NCBI RefSeq assembly: GCF_030817595.1
Contig: NZ_JAUSZN010000001.1
Location: 1,744,001-1,808,000, forward strand
Reading direction: 5' to 3'
DNA length: 64,000 nucleotides
From: Neobacillus niacini
GTDB taxonomy: Bacteria; Bacillota; Bacilli; Bacillales; Cytobacillaceae
Numbering within the stretch: position 1 is the stretch's first letter; every line of letters begins with the position of its first letter. Position numbers and translations under genes: made by a program. Below, piece after piece: positions 52,098 to 60,968 of the stretch. The notes beneath the pieces were generated by a model. It was not told where the DNA came from, searched no databases, and saw nothing but the letters and a program-made list of their open reading frames with translations.

Positions 52098-53405
52098 TTA
52101 TATTTTTTCTTCTCTAAAGGTTAAATATGGTTTTCCAAAACTATCAAGATTAACCATGTAGGCGAGGAGCAGAAACAAGCCCAAAATCACACCAACTAAT
52201 CCGTAAAAAATAGACAATAATAAAATAAAATACTTAGATACTCTAATTGCAAAACTAAAGGTACTAATCGGGATAACAAAATTGGATATCGCCCCTAAAG
52301 AGACAATAATGATCATAATCGTACTAACAAGTCCTGCCTCTGTTGCAGCCTGTCCTAAAATTAATCCGCCTACCGTGGTTGCGGTTGGTCCGATAGCTTT
52401 TGGAAGACGAATGCTTGCTTCCATCAATAACTCCATCATGATTAACATCAGAATGACCTCAACAAAAGATGGGTATGGGACAGCATGCCTGCTGCCAGCT
52501 ACAGAAAGTGCCAACTGGACTCGGAAAACCTCTGGATTATAGCTTACAAGTGCTACATACAATGCAGGCAATGTGATCGTAGTAAATAAACCAATATAGC
52601 GCAGAAGTAATAAAAATTTACCAATCCAATAGGTTTGGTAAATATCAGCCATAGACGCCATTTGATCTTTAAGTACTGTAGGCATTAAAACGGCAAATGG
52701 CGATCCTTGAACAAGTAAGATTATTTTCCCTGCCGCTATGTTTATAACTGTCCTGTCAGGTCTTTCCGTTACCATGATCGTAGGGAACAGTACACGATGA
52801 GACTTTTTTGTAAAATCTAACAATTGCTCACCTGATTGAAACATTTCTATTTCAACGGCAGAAAGAAAATCTTTTACTTGTTTCAATACGTCTTTATCCA
52901 CTTTCTTTGAATCATATAGAATGTTAACTACTGTTTTTGAGATAGATCCTATATTCGTTGATTCAATCATTAAAGTTTCCTCTGGATAACGCTGTCGGAT
53001 AAGACCAATATTTGTTGGAAGACTTTCGCTAAAACCTGATTGCGGACCAAGAATGGTAATTTCAGCTGACGTATCACTTACAGCATTGTTTTTTTCCAGT
53101 TTTATATCTAATAAAAATACCTTTTCTTGAAAGAAAAGTATGCTAATTCCCCTGATAAGCTCTTCCTGTACTTTTTCTTCACTTTCTAATGATTTCACTT
53201 TCGGATGTGATTGAAGATAAGCTAAAAACTGTTCTGGAGTAGATATTTCATAAAAAGGTTTGATTAGATAGGTTTGTAATTGTGCCTCATCACTTAAGGT
53301 TTTAAAATACATCACTTCTAGATGTTTTCCTGTGGCTTGCAATTCCTTCATAACCAGGTCTTCAGCCTTTGGGATTTTTGCTTTTAATGATTCTTGAATG
53401 GACAT
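52098..53405 (-). CDS. GerA-type spore germination protein, A subunit
   Basis: A 435-residue GerAA/GerKA/YndD-like protein. The N-terminal soluble domain (~1-250) has EITILGPQSGFSESLPTNI and LIRQRYPEETLMIE; five or so membrane helices follow, with RLPKAIGPTATTVGGLILGQ, the most conserved block. It forms the A subunit of a nutrient germinant receptor with the B (broken here) and C proteins. It is somewhat shorter than most A subunits, mainly at the N terminus. First gene of the operon, presumably forespore-specific; I could not find a convincing sigma-G promoter. Confidence 0.9.
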   Translation of the reverse strand: MSIQESLKAKIPKAEDLVMKELQATGKHLEVMYFKTLSDEAQLQTYLIKPFYEISTPEQFLAYLQSHPKVKSLESEEKVQEELIRGISILFFQEKVFLLDIKLEKNNAVSDTSAEITILGPQSGFSESLPTNIGLIRQRYPEETLMIESTNIGSISKTVVNILYDSKKVDKDVLKQVKDFLSAVEIEMFQSGEQLLDFTKKSHRVLFPTIMVTERPDRTVINIAAGKIILLVQGSPFAVLMPTVLKDQMASMADIYQTYWIGKFLLLLRYIGLFTTITLPALYVALVSYNPEVFRVQLALSVAGSRHAVPYPSFVEVILMLIMMELLMEASIRLPKAIGPTATTVGGLILGQAATEAGLVSTIMIIIVSLGAISNFVIPISTFSFAIRVSKYFILLLSIFYGLVGVILGLFLLLAYMVNLDSFGKPYLTFREEKI

Positions 53406-53572
53406 TTTTATCCCTCATAAAAAGTAATATCCTTACCTTTCCTTAGTATTTGGCATTTTATTCCGCAAAACAGACCAACCCTTTAAAAATGCTGACAGTA
53501 CATTTTTGAAAAAAGCGTTGGTTATCGTTATGATTATGTATATTGATTTATTTTAACGAAGGATGTTTTATT

Positions 53573-54529
53573 ATGATGAGCCTAATAGGTATTACAAAAG
53601 ACAATAAAATAGAAAAACAAGTTTCTATTAATGATTTAAATCTCGATAGATATAAATGGTTTTGGGTAGATTTTAGTGAACCTACGAATGAAGAGGTTCA
53701 GCATTTAACAGAAACTTTTCAATTCCATCCGCTGGCTATTGAAGATTGTTTATACAAATCACCGCAAAGACCAAAGCTAGATTATTATGATGACTACACA
53801 TTTTTTATAACCCATATTGTTCGTGAAGTCGAAAAAGAAATTATCAAAGAGGAGCTGGACTTTTTTGTAAGAGAAGACTTTATCGTTACATTTCACCTCA
53901 TTCCCTCTATTGAGGTCTCTCAAGTGATGGGAAGACTAACCACCCAAAAAGACATCAAGAATTTCACTACCCATCATGTGTTTTATGAAATTCTTGATAA
54001 AATAGTAGATAATTACTTTCCCATTATTTATAAAATTGAGGATATATTAGATGAAATTGAAGATAACACGCTAAATAATCCAATGAACAATCTCCTCAAA
54101 AGTTTATTTGAAACACGGTATATGTTATTGAACCTCACGCATACCATTAATCCAATGCGTGATCTCCTCTACCGGATGTTAAACTCGCAGCATTTGGTAA
54201 CCATTATTAAACGGAAAGAATATTTTTCAGACATCTACGACCATTTATTAAAATTATCGGAAATGACGATGGCTAACAGAGAAATCACGGCAGACATTAG
54301 AGATAATTATCTATCCTTAAATTCACATCAGACAAATAATGTCATGAAGGTTCTAACCATTATGACTTCTATATTTGCTCCGTTAACCTTTATTGCTGGA
54401 ATTTTTGGAATGAATTTTAAGAATATGCCCGAATTATCATGGAAGTACGGCTACCCTTTTTCTCTTATGTTGATGGGCATTATTGGATTTTCTCTGTTTC
54501 TTTGGTTTAAGAAAAAAGGATGGTTTTAG
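53573..54529 (+). CDS. CorA-family magnesium transporter
   Basis: A 318-residue CorA-type channel with an N-terminal cytoplasmic alpha/beta domain (YKWFWVDFSEPTNEEV), long helices and two C-terminal membrane helices. The selectivity motif GMN is in IFGMNFKNMPE, followed by a basic KKKGWF tail. It carries Mg2+ (also Co2+/Ni2+) as a pentamer. The ATG at 53573 has GAAGGATG upstream. Divergent from the ger operon. Confidence 0.92.
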   Translation: MMSLIGITKDNKIEKQVSINDLNLDRYKWFWVDFSEPTNEEVQHLTETFQFHPLAIEDCLYKSPQRPKLDYYDDYTFFITHIVREVEKEIIKEELDFFVREDFIVTFHLIPSIEVSQVMGRLTTQKDIKNFTTHHVFYEILDKIVDNYFPIIYKIEDILDEIEDNTLNNPMNNLLKSLFETRYMLLNLTHTINPMRDLLYRMLNSQHLVTIIKRKEYFSDIYDHLLKLSEMTMANREITADIRDNYLSLNSHQTNNVMKVLTIMTSIFAPLTFIAGIFGMNFKNMPELSWKYGYPFSLMLMGIIGFSLFLWFKKKGWF

Positions 54530-54550
54530 CAGTATCTACGTGAAAAACAG

Positions 54551-54581
54551 CAAAAAGACTAGGACCCCCCCTAGTCTTTTT
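54551..54581 (+). terminator. Terminator after corA
   Basis: AAAAAGACTAGG/CCTAGTCTTTTT 12-bp stem with a C-rich loop; usable in both directions. Confidence 0.88.
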
Positions 54582-54586
54582 ACCGT

Positions 54587-54898
54587 TCACTCCCAATTTT
54601 CATACGTAACCGTTCCTCCTGTTAAATCAATCGTGTTCCGCTCACCCTTATAGTAAGTCCTTCCGTCCTTTTCAAAAATATAATTTTCATAAGTAAATAC
54701 CTCTTTTCCATCTGGAAGATGGACCACCACTTTGGAACCTAGATTTTCTTCCGGTGATTCAATTTTGATCGAACTTTGATAATGGTAGCGAAATACGAAG
54801 AAGCCCAATGTCACTATGAGAAAAGTTAGTATGAAAAAAAATGGTCCCTTCCAAGAAAATTGCTTCGTTTTTTTGTGATATAGTTCAAGCCTGGTCAT
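54587..54898 (-). CDS. Membrane-anchored protein of unknown function
   Basis: A 103-residue protein starting MTRLELYHKKTKQFSWKGPF, with one membrane helix (about 22-42) and an extracytoplasmic ~60-residue domain rich in beta strands (KVVVHLPDGKEVFTYENYIF, DLTGGTVTYENWE). TGGAGGAG 5 nt before the ATG fixes the start; an upstream TTG overlaps that site. Family not recognised. It converges on corA. Confidence 0.62.
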   Translation of the reverse strand: MTRLELYHKKTKQFSWKGPFFFILTFLIVTLGFFVFRYHYQSSIKIESPEENLGSKVVVHLPDGKEVFTYENYIFEKDGRTYYKGERNTIDLTGGTVTYENWE

Positions 54899-55112
54899 TT
54901 TTCTCCTCCACAAACCTTTAGTTATTTGATAATGTGGAATTATCCCTCTTATAGCCAGTTCTATCGGTTTATAACTGTATTTTCAAGGAATGATCCATCA
55001 CTTTCAAAACTATGCAGAACCAACACAAATGTTGACAGGTTTTGTTTTTAGATTGATTTTTAAATATGATGTTATAATAGGAAAGAGTGTTAATCAGAAA
55101 GGGGATTTAGCT

Positions 55113-56162
55113 TTGACAAACAAAAACACAGAGGAAACAATGAAATTACTTGTGGATTTAGTATCAATACCGAGTCCATCAGGAAACACACATGAAGTGA
55201 TTTCCTACGTAGAAAAATACCTCGCAGAATTAAAAGTTGAAACAAGAAGAAACCGTAAAGGCGGTCTAATCGCAACATTAGATGGAAAGGATTCAAGTCA
55301 GCACCGCATGCTTACTGCACATGTGGATACGCTTGGTGCCATGGTCAAGGAAATAAAGTCAAACGGACGACTAAAAATCGACTTAATTGGTGGATTTAAG
55401 TTCAACTCAATCGAGGGTGAATACTGCCAAATCGAAACGAGCACCGGTAAAAAATTCACAGGTACGATTCTTATGCACCAGACCTCTGTCCACGTGTATA
55501 AGGACGCTGGAAAAGCGGAACGCAATCAAGAAAATATGGAAGTCCGAATTGATGAAAAAGTACATAATGCACAGGAAGTAAGAGCCCTTGGAATTGAGGT
55601 TGGTGATTTCGTTTCCTTCGATCCTCGGGTAGAAGTTACTCATAGTGGATTTATTAAATCCCGTCATTTAGATGATAAAGCCAGCGTGGCGATTCTTTTA
55701 CAATTAATCAAGCAATTAAAAGAGGAAAATATTCAATTACCATACACCACACATTTTTTAATCTCAAACAATGAGGAAATTGGATACGGAGGCAACTCTA
55801 ATATCACCCCTGAAACGGTTGAGTACCTAGCGGTTGATATGGGTGCCATGGGTGATGGCCAGTCAACCGATGAATATACCGTTTCTATCTGTGTGAAGGA
55901 TGCCAGTGGACCGTACCATTATGCACTGCGTAAAAATCTAGTACGGATTGCAGAAGAAAATAATATTGAATATAAACTCGATATCTATCCTTTCTATGGG
56001 TCCGACGCCTCAGCAGCGATTCGTTCTGGTCATGATATCGTACACGGCTTAATTGGTCCAGGAATCGATTCCTCACATGCTTTTGAACGCACACATGAAT
56101 CATCGATTGAAAATACAGCAAAGCTTTTATACCACTATGTTCAATCTAATTTAGTTATATAA
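55113..56162 (+). CDS. M42 family aminopeptidase/endoglucanase-like peptidase
   Basis: A 349-residue M42 metallopeptidase. Metal ligands are in TAHVDTLGAMV (His/Asp), the bridging Asp in RHLDDKASVA, SNNEEIGYGG (catalytic Glu and metal Glu), VDMGAMG (Asp) and a late SSHAFERTH (His). It removes N-terminal residues from peptides in the cytosol as a dodecamer. The start is the TTG at 55113 with AAGGGGA 7 nt upstream; the open frame extends 41 codons further without a site. tatA follows 15 bp later. Confidence 0.92.
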   Translation: MTNKNTEETMKLLVDLVSIPSPSGNTHEVISYVEKYLAELKVETRRNRKGGLIATLDGKDSSQHRMLTAHVDTLGAMVKEIKSNGRLKIDLIGGFKFNSIEGEYCQIETSTGKKFTGTILMHQTSVHVYKDAGKAERNQENMEVRIDEKVHNAQEVRALGIEVGDFVSFDPRVEVTHSGFIKSRHLDDKASVAILLQLIKQLKEENIQLPYTTHFLISNNEEIGYGGNSNITPETVEYLAVDMGAMGDGQSTDEYTVSICVKDASGPYHYALRKNLVRIAEENNIEYKLDIYPFYGSDASAAIRSGHDIVHGLIGPGIDSSHAFERTHESSIENTAKLLYHYVQSNLVI

Positions 56163-56177
56163 AAAGGAGATCACGTT

Positions 56178-56393
56178 ATGCTTTCAAATATTGGTGTACC
56201 CGGATTAATCTTAATCCTAGTCCTTGCGTTAATTGTTTTTGGTCCGAATAAACTGCCTGAGGTTGGCCGTGCTGTCGGGAAGTCCATTCGCGAGTTTAAG
56301 CGTGCAACGGAAGGAATCACAAATGACATCAAAGAAGAGTTTCAGGATGACCTGAAAGAGGCACAAAAGGAAAGAATCGACCTTAAAAAATAA
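56178..56393 (+). CDS. tatA: Twin-arginine translocase TatA/E family protein
   Basis: A 71-residue TatA. One N-terminal membrane helix ([20 protein letters not shown]) ends in the [20 protein letters not shown] hinge and amphipathic helix, and a charged tail follows. TatA oligomers form the protein-conducting element for folded Tat substrates. No tatC is adjacent; it lies 15 bp after the M42 peptidase gene, likely co-transcribed. AAAAGGAG precedes ATG. Confidence 0.93.
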   Translation: MLSNIGVPGLILILVLALIVFGPNKLPEVGRAVGKSIREFKRATEGITNDIKEEFQDDLKEAQKERIDLKK

Positions 56394-56427
56394 GTGCAAG
56401 CTGCATGGGCAGCTTGCATTTTTTTTA
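56394..56427 (+). terminator. Terminator after tatA
   Basis: TGCAAGCTGC/GCAGCTTGCA 10-bp stem, 4-nt loop, eight Ts. Confidence 0.9.
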
Positions 56428-56550
56428 TCGCCGTGATTTATCTGTAAAAGCCTGAAGTTGATTGAATAACTTCTTCCTCGCCTTTTCATTTCTCAGTAAA
56501 TAAGCGGCCCCTAATGCTGCCGTTGTCAAAAGCATTCGATTTCTTGCCAT
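56425..56550 (-). CDS. Very small basic protein (41 aa)
   Basis: A 41-residue reading frame, MARNRMLLTTAALGAAYLLR followed by a basic helix ending DKSRR. It has AAAGGAGGG 7 nt before the ATG, one of the best ribosome sites in the window. The N-terminal hydrophobic part and the KARKKLF tail suggest a membrane-associated peptide. It is too short for usual gene calls. Function unknown; it converges on tatA across the terminator. Confidence 0.6.
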   Translation of the reverse strand: MARNRMLLTTAALGAAYLLRNEKARKKLFNQLQAFTDKSRR

Positions 56551-56734
56551 CTTAATTTCCCTCCTTTTATTACTTTACTACTTAAATGTTCCCTCAAATT
56601 AATCTTTTTAACAGTAACAGATTATTTCAATTTACGTCACGAATTATTTGTAGTATTCTAAATATAAAGATAATTTTAAAAAGAACATCTAGATTCCTCT
56701 ACCCTTCCATCCCCATAAAAGAAGGTGTTTTTAA

Positions 56735-57160
56735 ATGTATTATCATTTATTTGCTGCCCTCTTATTTTTCGGAATTTCTCTTACAATACCCACCATTCCT
56801 GAAGCCTATATGGTGGCCGTATTACTCTCCGGCTTTATCGCACTACTTATCTTTTTAAAAAATCTTTATCAACAGGTAAATAACAAATTCCTTATTCAAG
56901 CAAGAAAAGCAGAAACTGAAAATAGTATACACCTCTCCTCATTTATAGGAACGTTTGTCATGATTCGGAATGAAGAGTCACCATTATCGGATGAATTTAC
57001 TTTTATGATTTTTCATGATGGTTCAATAGAGATTCCCCTTTTTTGCCGAAACCATTGTGTAATACAAAAAGCTGCTCACTCCAAAAATGAGTTAATTGTG
57101 TATTATAAGGATTATATCCTTATCAATGTAGAGGAAAATGAAAAGACACCAAATCATTAG
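56735..57160 (+). CDS. Small membrane protein of unknown function
   Basis: A 141-residue protein with two N-terminal helices (YYHLFAALLFFGISLTI; YMVAVLLSGFIALLIFL), a short linker and a C-terminal ~80-residue soluble domain (FIGTFVMIRNEESPLSDEFT, FHDGSIEIPLFCRN). I do not recognise the family. GAAGGTG lies upstream of the ATG. A terminator follows directly. Confidence 0.6.
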   Translation: MYYHLFAALLFFGISLTIPTIPEAYMVAVLLSGFIALLIFLKNLYQQVNNKFLIQARKAETENSIHLSSFIGTFVMIRNEESPLSDEFTFMIFHDGSIEIPLFCRNHCVIQKAAHSKNELIVYYKDYILINVEENEKTPNH

Positions 57161-57173
57161 AGGTTTGGTGTCT
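57142..57173. terminator. Bidirectional terminator
   Basis: AGACACCAAA/TTTGGTGTCT 10-bp stem between two convergent genes. Confidence 0.75.
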
Positions 57174-57189
57174 TACTTTAATTTCTAGA

Positions 57190-57786
57190 TTATTCCGCTA
57201 CCATTCCTTTAATCTTCTCGTTATGTTGTTTAGATTGTTCTAGTAATTTATTTAAGAGAACAGCAGCCTGCTTATCATTTTTCGCCTCAACTGCAGCCTT
57301 AAGTTCATGGTACGTTTTCCAATGACCCATAGCCTTACCGCCATGTGCCTTTTGTACAAATTCCTCTTTTGTGATTTTTCCTTCATCTAATTGTTTCTTT
57401 AATTCCTGTATTTTTGCCATTTTTTCTTGCTTCCACTTCTCGCGGTTTTGTGCATTTTCCGGACTTAGCCATTTCGTTCTGAGATCTTTTTTCTCCGCTA
57501 AAACCTTTGTCCATTCTGCTTTTTTATCGGGAGTATATTGCTCCACCCATGCTAGCAGTTTTTGTTCGCGCTCAGCCATTTTTGCCTGCCAGTCTTTGTG
57601 ACTATGCTTTTGTTTTTCACAATCACATTCTTCTGACTCCTTGTCCTCTTCTTTATCCTGAGAGCCTGGAACCGTGCTTTTTTCAGCTTGTTTTTCACTA
57701 TCTTTAGGTGTCTGAACATTCGCAGATGTAAAACCTGGCATGGTAAGTAATAATCCTAGCATCATGATCAACAATCTAAATTTCAT
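57190..57786 (-). CDS. Secreted charged protein of unknown function
   Basis: A 198-residue exported protein. A signal peptide (MKFRLLIMMLGLLLTMPGF, cleavage near Ala22) is followed by an acidic segment with ECDCEKQKHSHKD, then ~120 residues of Lys/Glu/Gln-rich helix (AKIQELKKQLDEGKITKEEF) resembling short SHOCT-like and coiled-coil patterns. No catalytic motif is visible. It may bind metal through the Cys/His cluster (speculative). Monocistronic. Confidence 0.68.
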   Translation of the reverse strand: MKFRLLIMMLGLLLTMPGFTSANVQTPKDSEKQAEKSTVPGSQDKEEDKESEECDCEKQKHSHKDWQAKMAEREQKLLAWVEQYTPDKKAEWTKVLAEKKDLRTKWLSPENAQNREKWKQEKMAKIQELKKQLDEGKITKEEFVQKAHGGKAMGHWKTYHELKAAVEAKNDKQAAVLLNKLLEQSKQHNEKIKGMVAE

Positions 57787-57959
57787 TTCAATCTCCTACT
57801 TTCTTTGCTATATTCGTTCAAAATTTAACCAATTATTAAATTTGCACGAATTTATCATACCCATTATGTCCAAAAAAAATTTACCAATTTGACAAATTTT
57901 AATGAATTAACCTACTTGTTTATTCCTATAGGATATCGTATTCTATGAATATAGTAGAT

Positions 57960-57977
57960 ATGTGAAACATTTCACAA
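57960..57977. promoter_or_regulatory. Rex-like operator 1 upstream of ndh
   Basis: TGTGAAA-CA-TTTCACA, a 7-bp-arm dyad matching the Rex consensus TTGTGAAWWWWTTCACAA at all but the first base and one central base. Rex senses the NADH/NAD ratio and represses ndh in B. subtilis. Confidence 0.75.
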
Positions 57978-58016
57978 GATAAATGAGCAGAAAGGCTCTA
58001 TATTTTTTCAGGCTTC

Positions 58017-58034
58017 TTGTGAAGTAATGTACAA
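58017..58034. promoter_or_regulatory. Rex-like operator 2 (weaker) upstream of ndh
   Basis: TTGTGAAGTAATGTACAA matches the left Rex half-site fully and the right half with two mismatches. It overlaps a TACAAT -10-like sequence and lies 57 bp after the first site. Confidence 0.5.
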
Positions 58035-58079
58035 TAGAAATTGTAGATAATTTTGCCTATTGTTGGGAGAGAGATTAAT

Positions 58080-59303
58080 ATGAATAAGCCAAAAATTGTT
58101 ATTTTAGGAGCCGGATACGGTGGTATCATCACAAGTAAGAAGCTTGAGAAGCTTCTAAAATCTGGAGAAGCAGACGTTACTTTAATTAATAAACATGAAT
58201 ACCACTATATTACGACACAACTGCATAAAACTGGAGCGGGTACTGCAGCCGATCGTCAAATTGCGATGGAGATTCCAGAGTTAATTAATGAACAAAAAAC
58301 AAATTTTATTAAAGGTAGTGTAACGAGTGTTGATGTTAAAAAGCAAGCGGTATACCTTGAGGGAGGCGTATCTGTAGAATATGACTACCTCTTAATTGCT
58401 TTAGGTTTTGATATCGAAACCTTTGGCATCCCTGGTATTAAGGAACATGCCTTTGCTATCCGAAGCTTTAGAAGCACCAAAGCTATTTATAATCAGATTA
58501 CAAGACAATTAACCCAATATAAAGAGGACAAGGAACTATCCCGTCTTACCTTTGTTGTGGCTGGCGGTGGATTTACAGGAGTTGAAATGCTAGGTGAACT
58601 AGCAGAAGGACTTCCAAAGCTTTGTAAAAAATATGATGTCCCATATGAAGAAGTAAAAATTGTTGCTGTCGAGGCTGCTCCATCTGTCATTCCGTTTTTC
58701 CCTAAGGAATCTATTCAATATACAACGGAAGTATTAGAAAAGTTTAATATCAACATGTATATGTCTACAAAAATTTTAGAGTGTACACCTGATAAGGTTG
58801 TACTTGAAAATAATATCGAGATTCCAACACGAACATTAATTTGGTCATGTGGTGTTAAGGGCAATCCAATTGTTCAAAACTGTGGGTTACCGGTTGAAAA
58901 AGGTAAACTCCCTGTTGACTCATATCTCCGCGTTAAGGATACGAAAAACATCTTTAGTATTGGTGACTGCTCTTTATTCATGAAGGATGAAAAGAATGCA
59001 TTGCCTCCAACAGCTCAGGTGGCACTTCAGGAAGCTGATGTATGTGCAAAAAATATTGTTGCTGCCCTGCGAGGAGAAACCTTAAAGGCGTTTGAATATC
59101 ATCACAAAGGTTCTGTGGCGTCTATTGGAAACTTTGCAGCTGTAGGGAAGGTTGGTAATTTTAGACTTTCTGGGTTATTTGGTGCCTTTATGAAACAAGT
59201 AATTGAAGCTCGCTATTTACTTAACCTTGGAGGTCCTTCCCTCATCATTAAACAACACTTTGGACTTAGTAAAGAACCTGTTAAAGTGACTGCAAATCAG
59301 TAA
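58080..59303 (+). CDS. ndh: Type II NADH dehydrogenase (NDH-2)
   Basis: A 407-residue two-dinucleotide-binding-domain flavoprotein. FAD loop ILGAGYGGI (about 7-15), YDYLLIALGFDIETFGI, NADH loop VVAGGGFTGVEMLGELAEGL, and IFSIGDCSLF for the second FAD contact. The C terminus has a membrane-anchoring amphipathic part. It oxidises NADH and reduces menaquinone without pumping protons, feeding the qox oxidase. The ATG at 58080 has GGGAGAGAG upstream. Two Rex-like sites precede it. Confidence 0.94.
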   Translation: MNKPKIVILGAGYGGIITSKKLEKLLKSGEADVTLINKHEYHYITTQLHKTGAGTAADRQIAMEIPELINEQKTNFIKGSVTSVDVKKQAVYLEGGVSVEYDYLLIALGFDIETFGIPGIKEHAFAIRSFRSTKAIYNQITRQLTQYKEDKELSRLTFVVAGGGFTGVEMLGELAEGLPKLCKKYDVPYEEVKIVAVEAAPSVIPFFPKESIQYTTEVLEKFNINMYMSTKILECTPDKVVLENNIEIPTRTLIWSCGVKGNPIVQNCGLPVEKGKLPVDSYLRVKDTKNIFSIGDCSLFMKDEKNALPPTAQVALQEADVCAKNIVAALRGETLKAFEYHHKGSVASIGNFAAVGKVGNFRLSGLFGAFMKQVIEARYLLNLGGPSLIIKQHFGLSKEPVKVTANQ

Positions 59304-59402
59304 TTCAGTTAAACCAATGGAGAAAGGATCCGCTCCCTTTCTTCCCATTGATTAGAATATCCCTAATAGATACGTTGCCTATATCCCCCAATGTCAGGCA
59401 GC

Positions 59403-59433
59403 AAAAACCACCGGACCTGAAGGTGGTTTTTTT
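59403..59433 (+). terminator. Terminator after ndh
   Basis: AAAAACCACC/GGTGGTTTTT 10-bp stem, 9-nt loop, seven Ts. Confidence 0.9.
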
Positions 59434-59532
59434 GTACAAGATTAATTTTTCTTAATAGGACTTCTGCCCTCCATTTTAAGAATCACCTGAATAGTATAAT
59501 AAGAAAGCTAAATTTAAGGGGAATGATCCAAG

Positions 59533-60924
59533 GTGAGAGTCTTAAATGAAAAATTCAGCACGTACTCCCACTTAATATCAGATGAAAGGATTGCTCCACA
59601 CTTACCAGAAACAGCATTACTAAATGAGAGCAGCTTTTATGAATATGTAAATAAATACTATCAAGTGTACTTGCGTCCCTGTCATGACTATAAAATCTCC
59701 ATTTTAGTTACTTCTTTAGATGACGAACACTTTCAAATCGAATCGGGCAGCTTATGTGAAATCATTCAAGGAAAAACCAAAGTGTATCAGTTTATTGAAA
59801 ATAACCTGCTTGATGGTAAAAGGTTTATTATTCAACAGGCATTTCCCGGTTTAACGCTCGAAGAAAATCAATTTGATATTAGAGTGTACGCAGTAAAAAC
59901 TTCTTCTAAATGGACCATTACTGAAAAAATAGCACGCATTACCCCTGATGGATACTCTATTACGGATGAAGTGAAGGGCATTTTTCCCCTTTCCACCGTT
60001 CGTCCAGCATCTTCAATAAACAGCATTTATCATGGAGCATTTACTCAATTAGGTGAACTTGCCCTATTAATTGCCGAAAAACTAGAGGAGAAATATCCTA
60101 CATGCAAGTTTGTAATGATGGATTTCTTCATTGACTTGTTAGGAAAACCTTGGCTGAATCAAATTAGATATAGATTTTCTGACGGGAAATGGGATTGGTA
60201 TCAAGTTTTAAGAGGTGAGAAGGACCTCTTCCCTTATCTGCCTGAAACCTATCCTTACCATGAAAGGGTCCTGCAAAATTACCTTGAAGAATATAAAAGC
60301 TGTATTATTAAGCCGAATTTAAGCCAATGGGGGATCGGGATAGCCGTCATTACTCTGCTTGAAGATCAATCCTTTCAGATCCATTCAGAGCGAAGTAAGG
60401 TCCCGGTTAATGATTTCCACGAGGTGTTAGAAAAAATTCATGAGCGGTATACTTCAAAAAAGGCTTATCACATTCAGGAAAAAATTCCTCTTGCAACAAT
60501 TAACGACTGCCCATTTGATGTTAGAGTCATGGTCCAACGTAAGAATGTTAACTCTGAATGGGTTGTTACAGGTAAAATTACCAGAACGGCCGCAAACGGA
60601 TTTATTGTTACCAATGTAGCAAAGTCATTATCGACCGTGGAGGATGCTTTAGAAGCCTCCAAGATCAATCTCAAAAATATCGATTCACTGCTATGGGAAA
60701 TCGACCAACTCGGGTTACTTATTGCGAGACAACTGGAGAAAGTTTACCCTGACGCATGTTTATGGGGTATGGACATTGGAGTCGACCAAAGCGGGAAACC
60801 ATGGTTCATAGAAGCAAACCTCGTTCCTGACGTATCAATTTTCCGTTACTTGTCTGATAAAACGATGTTAAATAGAATTAAAGAATACCTGAGAGAAGCA
60901 AGAAAAAAATCAGATGACCAATAA
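59533..60924 (+). CDS. YheC/YheD-type ATP-grasp protein with internal duplication
   Basis: A 463-residue protein in which two halves are homologous. Residues ~35-235 and ~245-455 align at FDIRVYAVK/FDVRVMVQ, the conserved KWTITEKIAR/EWVVTGKITR stretch and GKPW. The C-terminal half keeps ATP-grasp residues: IIKPNLSQWGIGI, MDIGVD and the metal-binding Glu/Asn in WFIEANLVPDVS. The N-terminal half has LRPCHDYKISI and WLNQIRYRF at these places, so Lys, Gly, Glu and Asn are lost. The family (YheC/YheD) is linked to the spore coat. Start is GTG with AAGGGG upstream. Confidence 0.85.
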   Translation: MRVLNEKFSTYSHLISDERIAPHLPETALLNESSFYEYVNKYYQVYLRPCHDYKISILVTSLDDEHFQIESGSLCEIIQGKTKVYQFIENNLLDGKRFIIQQAFPGLTLEENQFDIRVYAVKTSSKWTITEKIARITPDGYSITDEVKGIFPLSTVRPASSINSIYHGAFTQLGELALLIAEKLEEKYPTCKFVMMDFFIDLLGKPWLNQIRYRFSDGKWDWYQVLRGEKDLFPYLPETYPYHERVLQNYLEEYKSCIIKPNLSQWGIGIAVITLLEDQSFQIHSERSKVPVNDFHEVLEKIHERYTSKKAYHIQEKIPLATINDCPFDVRVMVQRKNVNSEWVVTGKITRTAANGFIVTNVAKSLSTVEDALEASKINLKNIDSLLWEIDQLGLLIARQLEKVYPDACLWGMDIGVDQSGKPWFIEANLVPDVSIFRYLSDKTMLNRIKEYLREARKKSDDQ

Positions 60925-60961
60925 AAAAAAGAGTTATTCATATTCCAGGAATAACTCTTTT
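60925..60961. terminator. Bidirectional terminator
   Basis: AAAAGAGTTATTC/GGAATAACTCTTTT stem with T-runs both ways, between the YheC/D gene and the convergent ABC operon. Confidence 0.85.
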
Positions 60962-60968
60962 ACTTTTA

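Noticed and set aside
55113..56162. Longer M42 peptidase starting at 54990
   Set aside because: The extra 41 codons have no ribosome site, while the TTG at 55113 follows AAGGGGA at ideal distance and matches the family N terminus.
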